The notes under the pieces: model-generated | What the model saw: the letters and a program-made list of their open reading frames with translations, nothing else | Database searches by the model: none | Told to the model about the DNA's origin: nothing | Origin: Haematobia irritans | Lineage: Eukaryota; Arthropoda; Insecta; Diptera; Muscidae | Assembly: GCF_050003625.1 (NCBI RefSeq) | Contig: NC_134399.1 | Coordinates: 152,514,473 to 152,578,472 of the forward strand | Reading direction: 5' to 3' | Length of the DNA stretch: 64,000 nt | Program-made: the position numbers and the translations under genes | Shown: positions 10,747-22,329 of the stretch, one piece after another | Position numbering within the stretch: position 1 is the first letter of the stretch | Layout: every line of letters starts with the position of its first letter

Positions 10747-11162
10747 GATCATCCCAGTTTGAGGGGCACCCCATTGGCTATGTTGGCCGCACAGTGCAAT
10801 AAATTGAGCAGTAAGTCTCCACCACCATTAGCGGATGCCGCTGTGGGCAAGGGATTTCATCCGTGGAAGAAAAGCCCCACCTCACCTACGCATCACTCGC
10901 ATCAAACCAACAATTCTTCTTCTACTAGTAACAATAATAATAACAACAACAACACTTCAACAGGTTCGACCAGTTCAAATGCCTCTGTGGGACAACATTC
11001 ACCCTGTGCCATATCATCGGCGTCCTCGACAAATTCATCTGTGGGTGGAACAAGTACGAATCACTCAAGCATTGGAGGAGCATCATCGGCGGCGGGTAAT
11101 TCTTTGACTTCAAGAAGTTTGGCAGGCAGTGGAATCAATACCATGGTTAATATAACAGCAAG
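10747..11162 (+). CDS. Sp1: Sp1 (Sp8/9-type zinc-finger factor), exon with Sp box
   Basis: An internal coding exon of a nuclear transcription factor of the Sp6-9 group. After a pyrimidine-rich tract and CCAG acceptor it reads DHPSLRGTPLAMLAAQCNKL, which contains the conserved Sp box (TPLAMLAxxCNK), followed about 25 residues later by GKGFHPWKK, a motif also seen in vertebrate SP8/SP9. The rest is low-complexity Ser/Asn/Gly/Thr with a run of 8 Asn. The exon is 416 bp, enters in phase 0 from the 10746 acceptor, and leaves in phase 2 at AG|GTAGGT. An alternative acceptor ends at 10757. No initiator ATG lies in the exon, so the N-terminus comes from upstream. The open frame continuing upstream from 10537 is intronic. 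Drosophila Sp1 acts in appendage growth and neural progenitor identity; that role is carried over from the family. Confidence 0.9.
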
Positions 11163-11194
11163 GTAGGTTGAATTGTTTTGTTTATTTTTTTATA

Positions 11195-12117
11195 CATGCA
11201 GAGAAGGAATGTGATAAACCAATACAAAAAAATCCAAACAGAATATTTTTGATGGGATTATAAAACATGATTGTTGTTAACATATTCAGCTATAAATTTT
11301 GAAAAGATGCTTTGTATTACCAATTTGAAATAATGTACCAAATATAATATATGTTTGAGAAGACCATATAATATTATTGCAAACATATGTCTACAGAATC
11401 CAAATAAAATATTTTTGTGGAGACAATACATTATTCTTGTAAATATTTGGCAAATTTTTTGAGCAAATTTTGTACATGAGACTTAATCCAAATAAAATAT
11501 TCTTGTGGAGACAATACATTACTCTTGCAAACATGTGATTTCTTGAATTGTTGCGAGAAAATGTGTGTTTGAAATTTAAAATACGCAACATAATCGACCA
11601 AATATTATATTATTGGGAAAACTATACAACATCATTGTTGGAAACATTTTTTTAACAAAATATTTTCGGTTTTGAAATTGTTTTTACAAAATACCGTAAA
11701 ACATCTCAAACTTGAACTTGAAATAAGTTTCGTGAAGCCTGCAAAATTTTAAACTCTGAAAGCGGACACCTATCACAAGTTGACAAGACATTTGCTATAT
11801 TATCGAAATAAAATTAACCTCTCATAAGTTGACAAAACATAGATGACCATGAGTGTCCACTTCTGTGAGTTTCCAATGTACCCTTTACCACAAACTTGGG
11901 CACTCCGAAAAACGGTTAGCTATTAAAGCTGGACAACTTCCGTTAGACGTTTATTATATTATCGAATTCAAATAAACCTCTCATAAATTGACAAAAATTT
12001 AGGCCATCATGGGTATCAACTTCTTCGAGGTTGCACTATAGTTTCCCCTTTCAACTCATAATAATTTTATTAAATTCTAATGCAAATTGTTGGTTGTCAT
12101 ATTCCTTTTCTCTGTGT
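11195..12117. mobile_element. TIR element filling the Sp1 coding intron
   Basis: A TA at 11193 is followed by CATGCAGAGAAGGAATGTGA. At the other end the sequence GTCATATTCCTTTTCTCTGTG precedes TA at 12118. The reverse complement of the right end (CACAGAGAAAAGGAATATGA) matches the left, and both match the ends of the 248-bp MITE at 43838-44085. Inside are two imperfect 88-bp repeats (starting 11397 and 11485, AATCCAAATAAAATATT...) and repeated ACCTCTCATAARTTGACAA motifs. No transposase is seen. Confidence 0.6.
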
Positions 12118-12183
12118 TATAATCCCTTATTATACTCCCCAACCTTAATGAGCATTTTTCATTGATACGGAAAATAATTTCAG

Positions 12184-13455
12184 CATTTATCCTTACAGTC
12201 GACCGATAACCTCATCCTGTGCAGCTGTAACAACTCCTTCAGCCTATGGCAGTGATTTATTCTATCCAAATTCTTCAACCACCACTGGCGGTATGGTGAC
12301 TGACAATCATCATATGCATCAAGGTTTGTTGGGCAAAGTGGAGGGTGCCACATTCGGATCGGTGTATTCTCGTCATCCCTACGATTGGCCTTTCAATGCG
12401 GTAACGGCTCAGGCCCATAAAGCAGCCGAGGCAGCCAGTGTGAATAGTGGCTGGTGGGATATGCATAGTGCTGCAGCTGCAGGCAGCTGGTTAGATATGG
12501 GCGGGGCTGCTGGTATGCATTCGACCATGGCCAATTATGCTACAGCTAGTTCGGATTATTCCTCAGCTTTAAGTCACTCACTTTCGAATACTGCTCATCT
12601 CTTGGGTTCTGGTCAACATTTACTCCAAGATACCTATAAAAGTATGTTACCCAGTCAAGGTGTGGGAGGATTTTCTTTGCCCCATAGCTCACCATCGGCC
12701 GCATCCAGTGGCTCAACACCACAATCTTCATCACCTACTACCCCATCGTCGCGATCGCAAAGACGTTATGCTGGTCGTGCCACCTGTGATTGCCCCAATT
12801 GTCAGGAGGCTGAAAGACTGGGTCCCGCTGGTGTCCATTTGAGAAAAAAGAATATTCATTCTTGTCATATACCAGGGTGTGGTAAGGTCTATGGCAAGAC
12901 TTCACATCTCAAAGCTCATTTGAGATGGCATACTGGAGAGCGGCCTTTTGTGTGCAATTGGTTGTTCTGTGGCAAACGCTTTACCCGGTCCGATGAACTA
13001 CAAAGACATTTGCGGACCCATACAGGAGAGAAACGCTTTGCCTGCCCGGTGTGTAATAAACGTTTCATGCGTAGTGACCATCTAGCCAAGCATGTGAAGA
13101 CCCATAATGGAACGGGTACTGGCATTAAGAAGGGCTCCTCCGAGTCCTGTAGTGATTCTGAAGAACCCAATAACCAATCGGGTGATTCGAATGGTTTAAA
13201 TTCATCTGGAAATAATGGCAATTCGGGAAGTAATAGTCATCCTGGCACACCTAATGCTCATCAGAGTGGAACACCTACACAAAATCATAGCCAAGGATTG
13301 CATATGTCACCCCATCATCATATGTCCAGTGGGTCACCAGTGATGTTAACCCATCAGCAGCATCAACAATTGCAGCAACAGCAACAACAACACCAGCAGC
13401 AGCAACAGCAACAACATCACCAACAGGCCCAACAACAACACCACTTGCAACATCA

Positions 13456-13489
<34 letters not shown>

Positions 13490-13624
13490 ACCCATCCTCA
13501 CGCCCATATGCATGCCCATAGCCATCATCATCACCATCATCTATTGGTTTCAAATTCGGCTGCATCCAGTCCAGTACTCGATCACCACAGCACTCTTGTC
13601 GATATTAAGCCTCCAATGGTTTGA
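12184..13624 (+). CDS. Sp1: Sp1, terminal coding exon: Btd box, three C2H2 zinc fingers, Q/H-rich tail
   Basis: This exon carries the DNA-binding half of Sp1. It joins 11162 in frame (AG+C) at the acceptor ending 12183. A second in-frame acceptor ends at 12198, giving a 5-residue difference. Motifs in order, numbered from the Met at 12293: SGWWDMHS and GSWLDM near 52-70, shared with SP8/9; the Btd box with CDCPNC at 165-170; finger 1 C191/C196/H209/H213; finger 2 C221/C226/H239/H243; finger 3 C251/C254/H267/H271. Linkers are TGERPF and TGEKRF. The GC-box recognition residues KTSHLKA, RSDELQR and RSDHLAK are intact. After an acidic, Ser/Asn-rich stretch comes a long Gln tract with His runs, ending VDIKPPMV and TGA at 13622. 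The two visible exons encode about 618 residues without the N-terminus. Open throughout, so probably functional. Confidence 0.95.
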
Positions 13625-14010
13625 GGCTCACTGGGACCCTTTCTGTTCAGTAACTGAGCAGAAGCTGGGTCCTACATTAAGGATTTCATAAAAACTCTAG
13701 CATTATTCGAAGGGTACGAGAATAATAATTTGTAAGCGATGTGAATTGAGGCCATCCGGAAGGGGGGCTTTGTAAAAAAAAAACGAAACAAGATTAGGAA
13801 AATAGAAGTAATTAAGAGTAGAACTACAAATAAATTGCACAACAAATTGATTGAAGTTACATTATAGAATGACAAAAAATTATTTATATATGGTAAATTA
13901 AATTTAAAAAATTAAAAATTATAAATTTTGTAAATATTGCTATAATAAATATAATTAAATAATCTCTACGGAAATTCATACAAAAAGAATTTTAAAATAA
14001 ATTAATAAAA
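13625..14010 (+). other. Sp1 3' UTR and probable polyadenylation region
   Basis: After the TGA stop comes a short mixed-composition stretch and then increasingly A/T-rich DNA with AATAAA hexamers at 13829-13834, 13944-13949 and 13996-14001. Any could direct cleavage. The transcript is therefore likely to end near 13.85-14.03 kb. Confidence 0.55.
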
Positions 14011-14189
14011 CAAAAAATTTTAAAACTACGACATTTGCAAAAAACTCTATCTATAAAATAAAACTTTTTTTTTGGAAAAAAACTAAGAGAAAACACTACT
14101 GGTGGATGAAGTATTTTGGAATTCATATTGCTCCCGGTTTGTGTATTTATATAGTTCGGTATAGAAAACTTTCGAACTTTATTCAATCG

Positions 14190-15657
14190 GGTAATGATTT
14201 TGATACTGATTCCAAGCCAACGAAGCGGAGAATTGATGTGAGGATAAACTTAAGACACAATTCTCTTTTAAATTTGGCATTCTTGATACTAGGAAAAAAT
14301 AATATTTTTTTTTAGCTTTATTTCTTCATGTGCTATCCACGTTCGTTAAAAACGTATTAACGACAACTCTCAAAAAACAAAAATGTGAACCCAATTTAAT
14401 TCTATTTAAGTTCATAGAATTATTATGTTTTAAGAAAGATTCCGTAACTTTAATATTTTCTTTGCGTTCGTTACTTAAACGAACTAAAAGATTTAAGAAA
14501 TTCTGGTCTCCCACAAAGTAGTTCAGAATTTCTTAAAATTTCTAAAATTTTGTCAAAAAATATATATTTTTAAAGACATTAAAGACATTTTTACAATTTT
14601 GAAAACCAAGTCTTTTCTTCACTCCACGAAATTTTCTTTAACAAGTGAAAAATAATAATTATGTCTGATAAATTTTATGGAATTTGTCCAACTTTTTTTA
14701 CTGATTTTTATGAAAATTTATTATTTTTTTTAATTAAGCAACATCCCAGCAAAAAAAATTTAAAGTTCTTCCAACGGCACAACTTTTTTTACTGATTTTT
14801 ATGAAAATTTATTATTATTATTTTTTTTAATTAACCAACATCCCAGCAAAAAAACTGGAAGTTCTTCCAAAGGCACAACTTTTAAAGCACTTCCAGAAGA
14901 TGCACTCCCAATGATGTTCTTTATTTTAACTACCCAGGAAGTTCTTTTGATTCAATTTTTTATAACTTCGGTTTTTCATACTTTACTACTAAGAATTCAT
15001 AAAATGGTAAAAATCATTTAAATTTTGTCGAAAAAAAATGCTAAATCTGAAAAAATTGTGAATTTTTGAAAATATTTGAGGTCAAACGTTTTCGACAAGC
15101 GTTAGAATCCACTAAAAGTTATAAAAAATTATAAAAATTATTTATTTGAAAAAATATCACAGAATTTTTTAATTTACATCCAAAACATTGAATTCGGGTC
15201 ACACCTTAAGAAGTGATGCAAATAGGACTTCCGTCCTATGACAAGCCCATGTTAAATTCATCGCTTCTGCGTCAATTTGGCACCACTTCCGGATCCAAAA
15301 AGAACATTTTCATTACTTTTTTGGTGACGCTTTTTTGCTGGGATTTTCCTGCCTTATGGGTTCACTGTTTTTTGAGTGAACTTATATTAAAAAAAAAACT
15401 TAAATTAAAAAAATAAAGTATTGAAAAACATCTTCAATTTTTGAAAGCTTTTTAAAGACAATTGCATTGATTTTCAAGAATTTTTCAGCATTATTAAAGC
15501 CAAATTAACTTAGTTTAACAAAATTCGCCTTCATTGGAAAGTGTATCGACTTTTGGTGAATGGAAAAAAAAACTTTACATCAATGATAACTTTCATATTC
15601 CTATTTTTAAGACATGAAATCTTTGATCTCATGGTCTTATTTTTTTCTTCTGTGTAA
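14190..15657. mobile_element. CACTGAAAAA-family TIR element, left-truncated, split by an insertion
   Basis: The blocks 14190-14640 and 15410-15657 read as the two halves of the roughly 650-bp element seen whole at 45448-46102 (in reverse). Shared motifs include TTGATACTGATTCCAAGCC, then ACACAATTCTCTTTTAAATT, then TTTAAAGACA and GACATGAAATCTTTGATCTC. The CCCAGCAAAA element lies between the two halves. The left terminus is missing. Confidence 0.5.
14842..15342 (-). mobile_element. CCCAGCAAAA-family MITE, reverse copy
   Basis: The ends are CCCAGCAAAAAAACTGGAAG and GCTTTTTTGCTGGG. Read in reverse it matches the 605-bp element at 48645-49249, including GACTTCCGTCCTATGACAAG, then CATCGCTTCTGCGTCAATTT and GATCCAAAAAGAACATTTTC. 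A partial duplicate of the left end lies just upstream (from about 14752). Flanking bases do not show a clean TA duplication, possibly because of that partial copy. Confidence 0.65.
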
Positions 15658-15825
15658 GTGCAGCTCAATTCCATATGATTCAGAAGGGGATCTCATTATC
15701 ATTGGTACTAAAGACCTGTATCAAACAATATAGCACAATGCCAACACATGGACTAGCTAGGACCACATCATACATTGAAAAAAATATTGTCGTGCTCTTA
15801 AAATACGAGTTTTGCTTAGCATACA

Positions 15826-16290
15826 CCCTCAAAAAAATCGCTTCTGTAATATATACCCCAAACACATTTTGCTTCAAACATACATATATATTTTCACGAT
15901 TGGTCGAAACAAAATATTGTTTGTACCGTTCAAAAATATTATGTTTCACCTTAGGCACACACTGGTCGGAAAAATTAAATTTTCCTTGTGTATATATTCT
16001 TAAGGCACCAATTGGTTACTTCCATTCTTTTACTTGAAGCACACTCTCTCTTTCTAAACACATATATGTTTATAGGCTATTTCTAAATTAATATATATTT
16101 GCATCCAAGCATATTATATTTACAAACATTTTATGTCCCAAACATAGTATATTCTAACATATATGTCCCAAACATGTGATGCTAGTTTATGAACATTGTA
16201 CGCTTGCACTTAAAAATATTGTGTTTAAAAAATTGAGTTCCAAACATATAATTTTTACACCCAAATATATGAACAGTTTTTTTTCGTCCG
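15826..16290. mobile_element. Short CATATGTT-rich TIR element (relative of the 35.7-37.4 kb element)
   Basis: The left end ACACCCTCAAAAAAATCGCT and the right end TTTTTTTTCGTCCG, plus internal repeats of ACATATGTT / CCAAACATA words, link it to the 35702-37440 element, whose terminus reads CACCCTCACAAAAAAAACGC. Diverged copies are at 41568-43115 and 58553-59003. Non-coding. Confidence 0.5.
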
Positions 16291-16471
16291 AGTAGAGGAC
16301 GCATTTCTCTGATAGAAAGTCTTTTTACTTCTAGAAACGTAGAAAAATGCTATCATTTCAGCGAAAAACGAACTACAAAATTATTTATTTTTTTGATAAA
16401 AATATAAACAACATTTACGTTGGCTCGTGATTTCTGTGCACTATATTTTTTTGGTATACAATAGGGATAAG

Positions 16472-17337
16472 AAGTATATACGGCCGTAAGTTCGACCAGG
16501 CCGAATCTTATGTACCCTCCACCATGGAGGGTACATACCAAATTTCAACTGAATCAGATGAATTTTGGTCTTCCAAGAGGCTCCGCAAGCCAAATCGGGG
16601 GATCGGTTTATATGGGGGCTATATATAATTATAGACCGATGTGGACAAATTTTTCCATGGTTGTTAGAGACCATATACAAACAACATGTACCAAATTTCA
16701 GCCGGATCGGATGAAATTTGCTTCTCTTAGAGGCTCCGCTAGACAAATCGGGGGATCGGTTTATATGGGGGCTATATATAATTATGGACCGATGTGGACC
16801 AATTTTTGCATAATTATTAGAGACCTTATACCAACACCATGTACCAAATTTCAGCCAGATCAGATGAAATTTGCTTCTCTTAGAGGATCGGCAAGCCAAA
16901 TCGGGGGATCGGTTTATATGGGGGCTATATATAATTATAGACCGATGTGGACAATTTTTGCATGGTTGTTAGACCATGTAAGAAATTTTAGCCGGATCGG
17001 ATGAAATTTGCTTCTCTTAGAGTATCGGCAAGCCAAATTTGGGGGTCCGTTTATATGGGGGCTATACATAAAAGAGGGCCGATATGGCCCATTTGCAATA
17101 CCATCCGACCTATATCAATAACAACTACTTGTGCCAAGTTTCAAGTCGATAGCTTGTTTCGTTCGGAAGTTAGCATGATTTCAACAGACGGACGGACGGA
17201 CGGACATGCTCAGGTCGCCTCAGAATTTCACCAGGACCCAGAATATATATACTTTATGGGGTCTTAGAGCAATATTTCGATGTGTTACAAATGGAATGAC
17301 AAAGTTAATATACCCCATCCTATGGTGGAGGGTATAA
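16472..17337 (+). mobile_element. Family B tandem-repeat element, compact copy
   Basis: The 5' end (AAGTATATACGGCCGTAAG with the palindrome as TTCGACCAGGCCGAA) is followed by CCCTCCACCATGG and three to four 153-bp units. The 3' segment contains ACGGACGGACGGAC and ends CTATGGTGGAGGGTATAAAA. Open frames on both strands (16510-17004 +, 16441-16899 -) follow the 51-codon repeat period and are not taken as genes. Confidence 0.75.
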
Positions 17338-18332
17338 AAATATTAAAATTAGTACACATTCATTTATTCAACCCACTATAAACAGCAAAATGCAAGTCAG
17401 CTTTTTAGGGGAATCGCAATACTTTCGTTTGTCGGCAGTTAATTTTCCTGTATTAGAGGCATAATTTTCACAAGAGAATTCGAAACATTTTCGAGCTGCT
17501 ATATTTTTACAAAAAAAAAAACCTAAAGTCATATTTGCAAAATTTATATATGCAAAAAAAAAATTATATTTGCAAAAAAAATTTATATTTGCAAAAAAAA
17601 AAATCACATATTTTACAAGAAAAAATTAGAGTTGGCGAAATGTCTATTCTATTGGATCGAGGTCAAATTCTTCAGTATTATTGAAATCGTCCTTGAATTC
17701 TATAATTTTTGGTAACTGTACTATAAAGCTAAAATGTACTTGAAACATGGCAACATTCAGTTTCTAAAGAATTTTGATACCACATCCATATTATTAAAAT
17801 TTGTTTCCCAGTATCAAGTGCTCAAATCTGCAATTTAAATGAGAATCTTATCCTAAATACAGTTTTAGAGTAATTTTTCGCTTCCATGGATCGGACATTT
17901 TTGGAACCGGACAAGTTTAAACAAGAAGAACAACAACAATGATTATCATGGAGTTCATAACATCAACAACTTCCAAAAATAAAAGAAATTTCCATTGAAT
18001 TGTGGTCAACTTGACTTTATAGATCTGATCCAGTTCTTAAATATCCAGTAGCTCGTAATTTATAGCAAGTTTTTAACTTCGATCTATTTAATCGCAATTC
18101 GCACGAAATTTTTAACAAATCCAAAGAAATTTTCTTAGGTTAAGAAAAATCACAAAACAACTAAAAATTTCGATACTAGCACGAAAAACTGATGAAACCA
18201 TGCACCACTTAAAGTAAAATTTTTAACTAATTTTAAGTAGTCGCATGGACTACAAAGAAGAAAATATTAATTATTACCAGATTTTCATAAAATTCCTAAA
18301 ATTTGAACTAACTGGGTTAAAGTGCGATTAAC
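17338..18332. other. AT-rich region, no gene seen
   Basis: Contains a run of near-identical AAAATTTATATTTGCAAAAA words (17520-17600), a small local tandem duplication. No supportable coding sequence. Confidence 0.4.
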
Positions 18333-18362
18333 TACACCGAAAAAAAGCATGTCCGGTTCCTA

Positions 18363-18589
18363 CACACAAAGAAAATTTCATTAAAATTGAGCCAATGAAA
18401 ATTTTTCATTGATAGAACGAAACATTTTCATTAATACAATGATAATATTCGTTAATAGTACGAAACGTTACGTTGAGTAACAGAAAATTCGTCATAATAA
18501 CGAAACATTTCATTGTATTAACGAATTTGTTTCGTTGGCTCACTTTTAATGACACATTTCGTTAATATAACGAAACTTTTTCTATCAGT
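18363..18589. mobile_element. Small foldback MITE rich in CGTTAAT/ACGAAA
   Basis: The ends are CACACAAAGAAAATTTC and GAAACTTTTTCTATCAGTG with TA on both sides. The body is filled with AACGAAA and TTCGTTA words in both orientations. A remnant with the same left end lies at about 58862-58900. Confidence 0.5.
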
Positions 18590-19054
18590 GTAAGATTTTG
18601 TCTTTACTTTAAAAATTTTGGTATTGATTCTGAGCCAAAGAAGTGGAGAATATAAGTAAGGATACTTTTAAGACACAATTCTCTTTTCTTGCTTCTAGGA
18701 AGCAAATTTTAATTTTTCGTTTTTTCAGCTTTTTTTTTCTTCATATGCTATTAAAGTCCTTTAAAAACGAGTTAACGACAACTTTATTTTCCAAATTAAA
18801 ACTCGACTTCTAGTAGAAATTATTGTATGTTTCAAGTAAAAACGTCTTTAAAATAACATAAAATGTTGAAAACATATCCTATATTTTAACGATTTTTTGC
18901 TTTATAGTCAAGATGCAAAAAGACAACAAATTTAAAGACAATTTAATTAAATTTAAAGAATTTTTCTGAATATGTTAAAGTCAAGTTGACCTTAGCCCAA
19001 ACATTTTTTCTTTCATGCCATGATACCCATTGTTAAGTGAAATCGCTTTATTAT

Positions 19055-19275
19055 AGGTTAGGTGGCAGCCCGATATTTCAGGCTCACTTAGACTATTCAG
19101 TCCATTGTGATACCACATTGGTGAACTTCTCTCTTATCAATGAGTGCTGCCCGATTCCATGTTAAGCTCAATGACAAGGAACCTTATTTTTAAAGCCGAG
19201 TCCGAACGGCGTTCCACATTGCAGTGAAACCACTTAGAGAAGCTTTGAAACCCTCAGAAATGTCACCAGCATCGC
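19055..19275 (-). mobile_element. tRNA-derived SINE, tRNA head missing
   Basis: The sequence starts TTAGGTGGCAGCCCGATATT and continues through GGCGTTCCACATTGCAGTGA to AAATGTCACCAGCAT, matching the reverse complement of the complete SINE at 50158-50503. It stops before the tRNA-like promoter part, so it is 5'-truncated, as expected of a retroposed copy. Confidence 0.75.
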
Positions 19276-19530
19276 TTTATTATAAAGACAATACGACTTC
19301 ATTGAAAAGTTTATTGGCTTTTGGACAAGGAAAAAAACTTTATATCGGAGAAATGCGTCTTCTATGCTAAGCTAAATTTGCATTCTTATTTTAAAGACAT
19401 GAAATCTTTGACCTCACGACAATATTTTTTTTCAGTGTAGATCGAAGTTCAAAACTTTTATAAATTACGAGCTACATTTTTTGTTGATTGTTTGTTGTAT
19501 GGCTATAAATATAAAAACATTCAAAAAACG

Positions 19531-20192
19531 CACTGAAAAAAAATATTTAAGTGATATTAAAGATTATGCAACTTAAATTTTAGGATGCGAAATTTACTAA
19601 ATATTAAGGAAAAATTTCTTTAAAATAATGGCAATTTAATTCAATTGAAGTTTTTAATCTTTGCTTTAAACATTTTTTTCATTAAATTTAGAACACAAGT
19701 TTTGTGAATTTGCGTCCATCCGTTAAAGTCGCATGTCTTTGAACAAAGTCTAATTTTCCTTAAAGTAAAGAAACACATTGTCGATTTAAAGAAATTGTCT
19801 TTAAATTAACTGAAATATTGAAACTTTAGATTTAAGATAAAAACGTTTCAAATATAGGCTAAGACTTATTTTAAGGATTTAGCGTCTTTGGTTTAAAGTT
19901 TTTTTCTTGGGAATTAAGAAAACATTTTTTACTTTGAAGTATAATTTGGATCTTTAAATTGGAATTTGTTTGTACGTGAGTACCTTTATTAATAAACCGC
20001 GAAAAGAGAATGAAAATTGATAAATGAGATCTGTAGCTTGATTTTAATTTTATTGGTCCTAGATTTAAAGCCAGATAGGTCGCTAAAAATTTTCTTTAGT
20101 TTAAAGAAGCCGCATCTTTGGCTCGGAATCAATACCAAAATCCTTAAGGGAAGGTCAAAATCTTTGGATCCAAGTAAACCTTTTTTTGAGTG
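19531..20192. mobile_element. CACTGAAAAA-type TIR element, divergent subfamily
   Basis: The ends are CACTGAAAAAAAATATTTAAG and TAAACCTTTTTTTGAGTG. The surrounding AACG and CGTT extend the inverted symmetry. The interior contains TCTTTGGCTCGGAATCAATA and AAAATCTTTGGATCC, shared with the other CACTGAAAAA elements, but most of the body differs. The predicted open frame at 20017-20220 is not convincing. Confidence 0.5.
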
Positions 20193-21600
20193 CGTTAAAT
20201 GTCTTTCAAGAGTTTCTTAAAAAAAGCTTCTTTCTTGAAACATTACATAAATCATACATGAGTTCGAGTTTGAATTTGGAAGTGAAATTGCGGTTAAAAT
20301 GTCTTTGAGAAAATTTGTCAAAGAATAAATATAACATTCTCTGTAATTTCGTTCCTGAGAAATGAATGTAAAAATGTGTAAAACATGGAAATATTGTAAT
20401 TTTGCTATATAAAGTATATTTTATAACGAACATGTTATAAAAAAATGTGTTCAAAAAATACAATTATTTCTCCGGCTTAATCATATACAACTATTTCCAA
20501 CGATATTTAAGATCCAATTTCTTTTAAAAATCCACCCATGATTTGACAAAATTTGAAATACACTCAAAGTTGAATATATTTTTGTACTTCCAATTTGGAG
20601 TGTTGCTAAAAAAAAACGTATATATTTAGTACACCCAAAAAATACTTTTCTCCGGAACGAAATTTTAAATAAACGCAATTCCTTTTTTTTACAAAACATT
20701 TTCTTTAAGACTAAATAAACTCGATTGTATTATAAGCGATGCAACGATTGTCCCTAATCATTGCATTTGCTTTAAAAGAAAATATTTTAGGACATATTAT
20801 AGCCATCACCAGTAAAACATGTTCATAATTTATTAAAAAAAAATTAAAAAGTACTTCTAGTCGTTCTTTTTTGTTTAAATCTACATAAATAAAATAATTG
20901 TAATTATAATAAACAAAGGCACTACAATATACTTGTAACATACAAATCTTATTTTTATTTTGCAAAAATATAGCTAAATAGTTGTTATTGCTTTAGCTTT
21001 TAAATAATTTTAAAATTTGTTGTAATTAGGAATTGTCACACTAATAAGGCCTAGAACATATTTGAATCATGTAATGTAATTAAAAATCTTAAAAATATAT
21101 ACTTCTAAAACACCAAAATAAATATGAATTTTTAATAATAATATTTCGCTCTAAAGTAAAAGTAAATGTAGGTTATTAGGTTAGTTTTGAAATAATAAAG
21201 TATAATTGAAGAAGTTAAACTAAAAAATAATTTAAATAACAAAAACAATAAAATTATTTAGAATAATCATTATGTTTAATGCTATGTCATAAAACAATTT
21301 TTGCATATATGTAAAATTTATAAAATAAAATCTTAGTTTTATTACTTAGTATATTACAAATAAATTTATTATAAATAAATGTGAATTTAAACTCAAGAGC
21401 AAAATGAATATTCTGTTACTTTCTATTAATTTTTTCTGTTTTTCATAACAAAATGGCTATAAAGTGGGTATTTGAATTTGACAATTGTTCAATAATATTT
21501 TTATGCTATCTTTCTTGGGAGGTGGGATTTAAAAAAGATGGAAGAGTTTGGTTGCTAGTTTTATAACAGGTGTATGATAATACATATATGCAATTTCTCA
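20193..21600. other. Very AT-rich region, no gene seen
   Basis: A short foldback relic sits near 20620-20700 (CTCCGGAACGAAATTTTAAA), like those near 44600-44825 and 60595-60800. The rest, especially 20950-21420, is almost pure A/T with no coding signal. Confidence 0.45.
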
Positions 21601-21667
21601 ATGGAAATCTAACATATGTTCCAAACATATTTTGCAGTAAGCACATATATTATTGGATATTGCCGAA

Positions 21668-21955
21668 ACACAAAAAAAAATTTCACGAAAATTTTTCAAA
21701 GTAAAATTTTAATTGAGTTTTAAAAAATATTCAATTAAAAATTTAATTGATTCAACATTTTTTTTTAATTGAAACAAAAATCAATCACAAAAATAATAGT
21801 ATCAATTAATTTTTTAATTGGATCAATTAACTTTTTAATTGACCTTCAATTAATTTTTTAATTGATACTATCATTTCTGTGATTGAAGACATTTCAATTA
21901 AAAATTAATTGGATCAATTAATTTCGTGATTGAATCAGAAAAAAATTTTTTTGTG
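21668..21955. mobile_element. AT-rich foldback element nested in the 21.6-23.6 kb repeat
   Basis: It runs from CACAAAAAAAAATTTCACG to AAAAATTTTTTTGTGTG, built of AATTAATTTTTTAATTG words in both orientations. The uninterrupted counterpart at 35702-37440 lacks it, which confirms it as an insertion. Confidence 0.6.
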
Positions 21956-22147
21956 TGTATGTTTGGAAGCATTTTGAGCCCAAAAATATTATATGCTTGG
22001 AAGAATTTTCCCCAAAGAAGATTGTGCTCATTCCCTAACATAATTTTCCCTTCCACGAATTTTTTTAGTTCTTGGCACGTTTTCTGTAATACAAATAATG
22101 TTGAAGCAATTATTCAATTTTATATTTTTTTTTTAATTTTACCTTTC

Positions 22148-22215
22148 GCCTGGACGGAGAATCGAACCGAAGACCACACATTTTGTAAGCCAATACACTA
22201 TCCACTGGGCTACGT
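22148..22215 (-). other. tRNA-like segment (minus)
   Basis: The reverse complement reads GTGGATAGTGTATTGGCTTAC, then GGTCTTCGGTTCGATTCTCC. It resembles a tRNA D-arm/A-box region followed by a B box (GGTTCGATTC). It is part of the mobile element rather than a full tRNA gene, since a closed acceptor stem is not evident. The same segment is at 37075-37145 and a third copy near 60405-60465. Confidence 0.45.
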
Positions 22216-22329
22216 AGTTGTTATTGTCACCAGTAGACAATTATCGTTATAAGTTACATTTATGTAGCATAGTTTGCAGCGCCCACGAGCCCATGCAAAC
22301 ATAACATTATTTAATAGAAACACACATTT

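Larger units (their letters stand above)
18335..19437 (+). mobile_element. CACTGAAAAA-family TIR element with two nested insertions
   Basis: It begins TA-CACCGAAAAAAAGCATGT and ends TTTTTTTTCAGTG-TA, so inverted repeats are flanked by a TA duplication. Internal motifs match the copies at 40776 and 45448 (GATTTTGTCTTTACTTTA, GAGCCAAAGAAG). It is enlarged by a roughly 228-bp foldback MITE (18363-18589) and a SINE fragment (19055-19275). Confidence 0.6.

Noticed and set aside
13275..13565. Minus-strand frames rich in Val/Leu/Ala opposite the Sp1 tail
   Set aside because: Shadow of the CAG/CAA and CAT repeats on the coding strand.
16441..16899. 152-codon minus-strand frame in family B
   Set aside because: Antisense counterpart of the same 51-codon periodicity.
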